Positions 5,794 to 7,177 of a stretch of DNA of 7,177 bases are shown piece after piece. The stretch lies in the NCBI GenBank assembly GCA_026394635.1, contig JAPKXV010000103.1, forward strand, positions 1 to 7,177, written 5' to 3'. The stretch is from Methanoregula sp. GTDB taxonomy: Archaea > Halobacteriota > Methanomicrobia > Methanomicrobiales > Methanospirillaceae. The notes under the pieces were generated by a model. It was not told the DNA's origin. It did not search any database and was given only the letters and a program-made list of their open reading frames with translations. The position numbers and the translations under genes were made by a program. Numbering within the stretch: the stretch's first letter is position 1; the number at the start of each line of letters is the position of its first letter.

Positions 5794-6532
5794 AGTCTTC
5801 CGGCGTCACCTTGGCTGGTGCCCGGACAGAATGATGGCGCCACGTTTCAGAACACACCGGGCAGACAATCCCGTATCATCGATACCTTTGGGCAAACGTG
5901 GATATACGATGCAGGACGTGATTATGGATTATGGTTCAACCGGCTTGTCAATACCCCTCTTTACAATTATCCTTGCCGGGACGATCGCAGGATTGTTCGC
6001 CATCATGAGATACAGTCTTTTTGAACGCTGGTCTTCCCTTGGAATACTGATGCTCTGCATCTTCATTCTTGGTGTTGCTGTGCGGATGGTTCATCAGGAT
6101 ATCAAAAAAGCGATTATCGAATTTTTCCCGGATACCATCACCATCCGGAGGCCTCTCTTCAGACCTGTCATTATCGCAAAAGACACGATTACAACCATCG
6201 AGGTCCGGAAAAATATTCACCATTCGCACCGATGGCTTTTTCGTGGGGCGATGGTGATCTTCTTCGTCTATGTTATCCCCTCCATTCTGTCCAGCGGGCA
6301 TTCACAGTACGTTTCCCGGATGATTTCCCGGGTCTCTTTATCAGTTTTTATGGTATACTATCTGGCTGTCATTGTGTTTTTCGGATTGCTGTTCTATCAC
6401 GGGTATATCAGATCACGTTATACCCATGTAATAGCGCTATGCACAAATAACAAAAAAATCGTCGGATTGTTTGTCGATGATTCCGGGAGGATGTCTGAAT
6501 TGATGTCCAAGTGGCGTGTGGGGGCAGTCTGA
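5780..6532 (+). CDS. GWCPD-tagged membrane protein with a split PH-like domain
   Basis: The product is 250 residues. The tag is residues 1-15 (EVFRRHLGWCPD), followed by a linker to about 52 and helices at about 55-76, 84-101, 154-171 and 185-207. Between helices 2 and 3 (about 105-145) lies a strand-rich segment, TITIRRPLFRPVIIAKDTIT and then IEVRKN, that looks like the first part of a bacterial/archaeal PH-like domain. The tail after helix 4 (HVIALCTNNKKIVGLFVDD and a final helix) looks like the rest, so the domain would be split by a helical pair. It may be another branch of DUF1673 or a DUF with a bPH fold; this is an inference from pattern only. The start at 5780 lies 14 bases inside the preceding gene, with GAGAGGT just ahead, and gives the shared tag. 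Confidence 0.75.
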   Translation: MHIAEVFRRHLGWCPDRMMAPRFRTHRADNPVSSIPLGKRGYTMQDVIMDYGSTGLSIPLFTIILAGTIAGLFAIMRYSLFERWSSLGILMLCIFILGVAVRMVHQDIKKAIIEFFPDTITIRRPLFRPVIIAKDTITTIEVRKNIHHSHRWLFRGAMVIFFVYVIPSILSSGHSQYVSRMISRVSLSVFMVYYLAVIVFFGLLFYHGYIRSRYTHVIALCTNNKKIVGLFVDDSGRMSELMSKWRVGAV

Positions 6533-6534
6533 GC

Positions 6535-7038
6535 ATGCACATTGCACGAACAATCCGGAAATACCTCGGCTGGTGCCCGAATACAGAATCACGGATACGC
6601 ACTGCGGCTGTCCTGCCCTGCGATGAACCCCCCACTCCTTCAGGAAGCGGATCGTTTGTGGATCGTGCAGTCGAATGGCTTGGGCTGTTCCAGAACCAGA
6701 TGCTGGTGCTTTCGATCTGGTTTTCTGTTGCAGGCTGCCTGTTGCTTGTGACTATTGGAGATGCCAACGTCAATATGTTTTTCTGGGGAATCATTGCAGG
6801 GTTGGCACTCTCTGCATTTCTTGGGTACCGGTTCTGGAGGGTGATGGATGAGGTCCGGGAGAATGGCGCTGTTTTTCTTGCATCATTGTATGACAAAACC
6901 ACCATTTTTTTGATGGTACTTGCATTTTCTATACCTATGGTAATCTCTTTTGGTGTCAACCCCGGGGCTAATCTGATGACGTGGAATGCGATCATATCCG
7001 GTTATATTTTCATCATCTTCTGGGTGCAGTTCCTTGTA
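6535..7038 (+). pseudogene. GWCPN-tagged four-helix membrane protein, 3' end lost to an insertion sequence
   Basis: The ATG at 6535, two bases after the previous stop, opens a frame that runs off the window. Residues 1-16 are the tag (TIRKYLGWCPN). A linker to about 50 and segments at about 55-74, 82-100, 122-141 and 151-169 follow. It aligns with the gene at 5173 (FQNQMLVL with YRNQVLIL; WGIIAGLALSAF with TGIIAGMGFSVF). That similarity stops after IFWVQFLVV, where the relative continues with LWEWRTGF; from codon 169 on the residues (SCQLCNVAKN...) resemble nothing in the paralogue and the DNA becomes the end of an IS630-like element. So about the last 35 residues are probably displaced. Translation would continue into the element with a foreign tail; all four helices remain, so some function could survive. 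Confidence 0.65.
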
Positions 7039-7089
7039 GTGTCTTGTCAATTATGTAATGTCGCAAAGAATTTGATGTATTACTTTCAT

Positions 7090-7106
7090 ACTCCTCATGA
7101 AGGAGT
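7090..7106 (+). promoter_or_regulatory. Hairpin that masks the transposase ribosome-binding site
   Basis: ACTCCT (7090-7095), CATGA loop, AGGAGT (7101-7106) is a perfect 6-base stem whose 3' arm contains the ribosome-binding sequence GGAG (7102-7105), six bases before the transposase ATG. In the RNA the stem would hide the site and lower translation, a known type of control in insertion sequences. Confidence 0.5.
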
Positions 7107-7111
7107 TGAAT

Positions 7112-7177
7112 ATGACGAAATACATCGTAACACTTTCCGAAGACGAACGCAAAAAACTAAAAGAACTCACTGCCAAG
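7112..7177 (+). CDS. IS630-family transposase, N-terminus only
   Basis: Twenty-two codons are in the window, beginning MTKYIVTLSEDERKKLKEL. The pattern K-Y-x-V-x-L-S-x-x-E-R-x-x-L-x-x-L is what I recall as the opening of IS630-family transposases, just ahead of their helix-turn-helix domain. The DDE catalytic domain would lie outside the window. GGAG at 7102-7105 is a strong ribosome site at good spacing. The frame differs from that of the interrupted gene at 6535. The family call depends on this short segment. Confidence 0.7.
   Translation, partial: MTKYIVTLSEDERKKLKELTAK

Larger units (their letters stand above)
7039..7177 (+). mobile_element. Left part of an IS630-type insertion sequence (partial)
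   Basis: The element is inferred from the transposase start at 7112 and from the sudden end of similarity in the gene at 6535. A TA at 7037-7038, the dinucleotide target used by the IS630/Tc1 group, sits exactly at the break, and GTGTCTTGTCAATTATGTAA would then be the outer end. The right end lies beyond the window, so terminal repeats and the TA duplication could not be compared; the boundary is approximate. Confidence 0.6.

Noticed and set aside
1898..6579. The repeated GGCTGGTGCCCG considered as a CRISPR or other non-coding repeat array
   Set aside because: Copies are about 120 to 1100 bases apart, always in frame and always coding for the same tag position.

Overview
The window looks like chromosomal DNA from a methanogenic archaeon, most likely of the order Methanomicrobiales (Methanoregula or a relative). 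This rests on archaeal TATA/BRE-type promoters lying about 25-30 bases before start codons with almost no leader, on U-run terminators, and on a row of membrane proteins with the N-terminal G-W-C-P-N signature that I recall from Methanosarcina DUF1673 proteins. The taxonomic call is an inference from memory; no marker gene is present.

Layout. (1) Bases 2-535 hold the end of an alpha/beta hydrolase gene broken by an in-frame amber codon, so probably a pseudogene, followed by a T-run. (2) Bases 536-1440 are a sparse stretch with a doubtful 32-residue ORF, a 123-residue four-helix membrane protein on the minus strand with its own promoter, and a coding-like minus-strand remnant. (3) Bases 1399-7038 are one compact operon on the plus strand. 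A promoter whose TATA box lies between two perfect dyads drives a small helix-turn-helix regulator with a cysteine cluster. Six membrane-protein genes and one 41-codon mini-gene follow, joined by ATGA overlaps or gaps of a few bases. (4) From about base 7039 an IS630-type element begins; it appears to have cut off the end of the last operon gene.

The most remarkable feature is the operon. Seven consecutive reading frames (at 1856, 2956, 4044, 4166, 5173, 5780 and 6535) all start with a short basic/hydrophobic helix ending in G-W-C-P, followed by N, H, Q or D. That tag is attached to three different membrane bodies: a six-helix type of about 340-365 residues (three copies, resembling DUF6159-type proteins), a four-helix type of about 205 residues (two copies, DUF1673-like), and a four-helix type with a split PH-like domain. 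In the mini-gene the tag has no membrane body at all. The four tag codons are the identical 12 bases GGCTGGTGCCCG in all seven copies. I read this as a co-expressed set of tagged membrane proteins that may assemble together or share a cytosolic partner, under a regulator that probably represses its own promoter. The function is unknown and I do not assign one.
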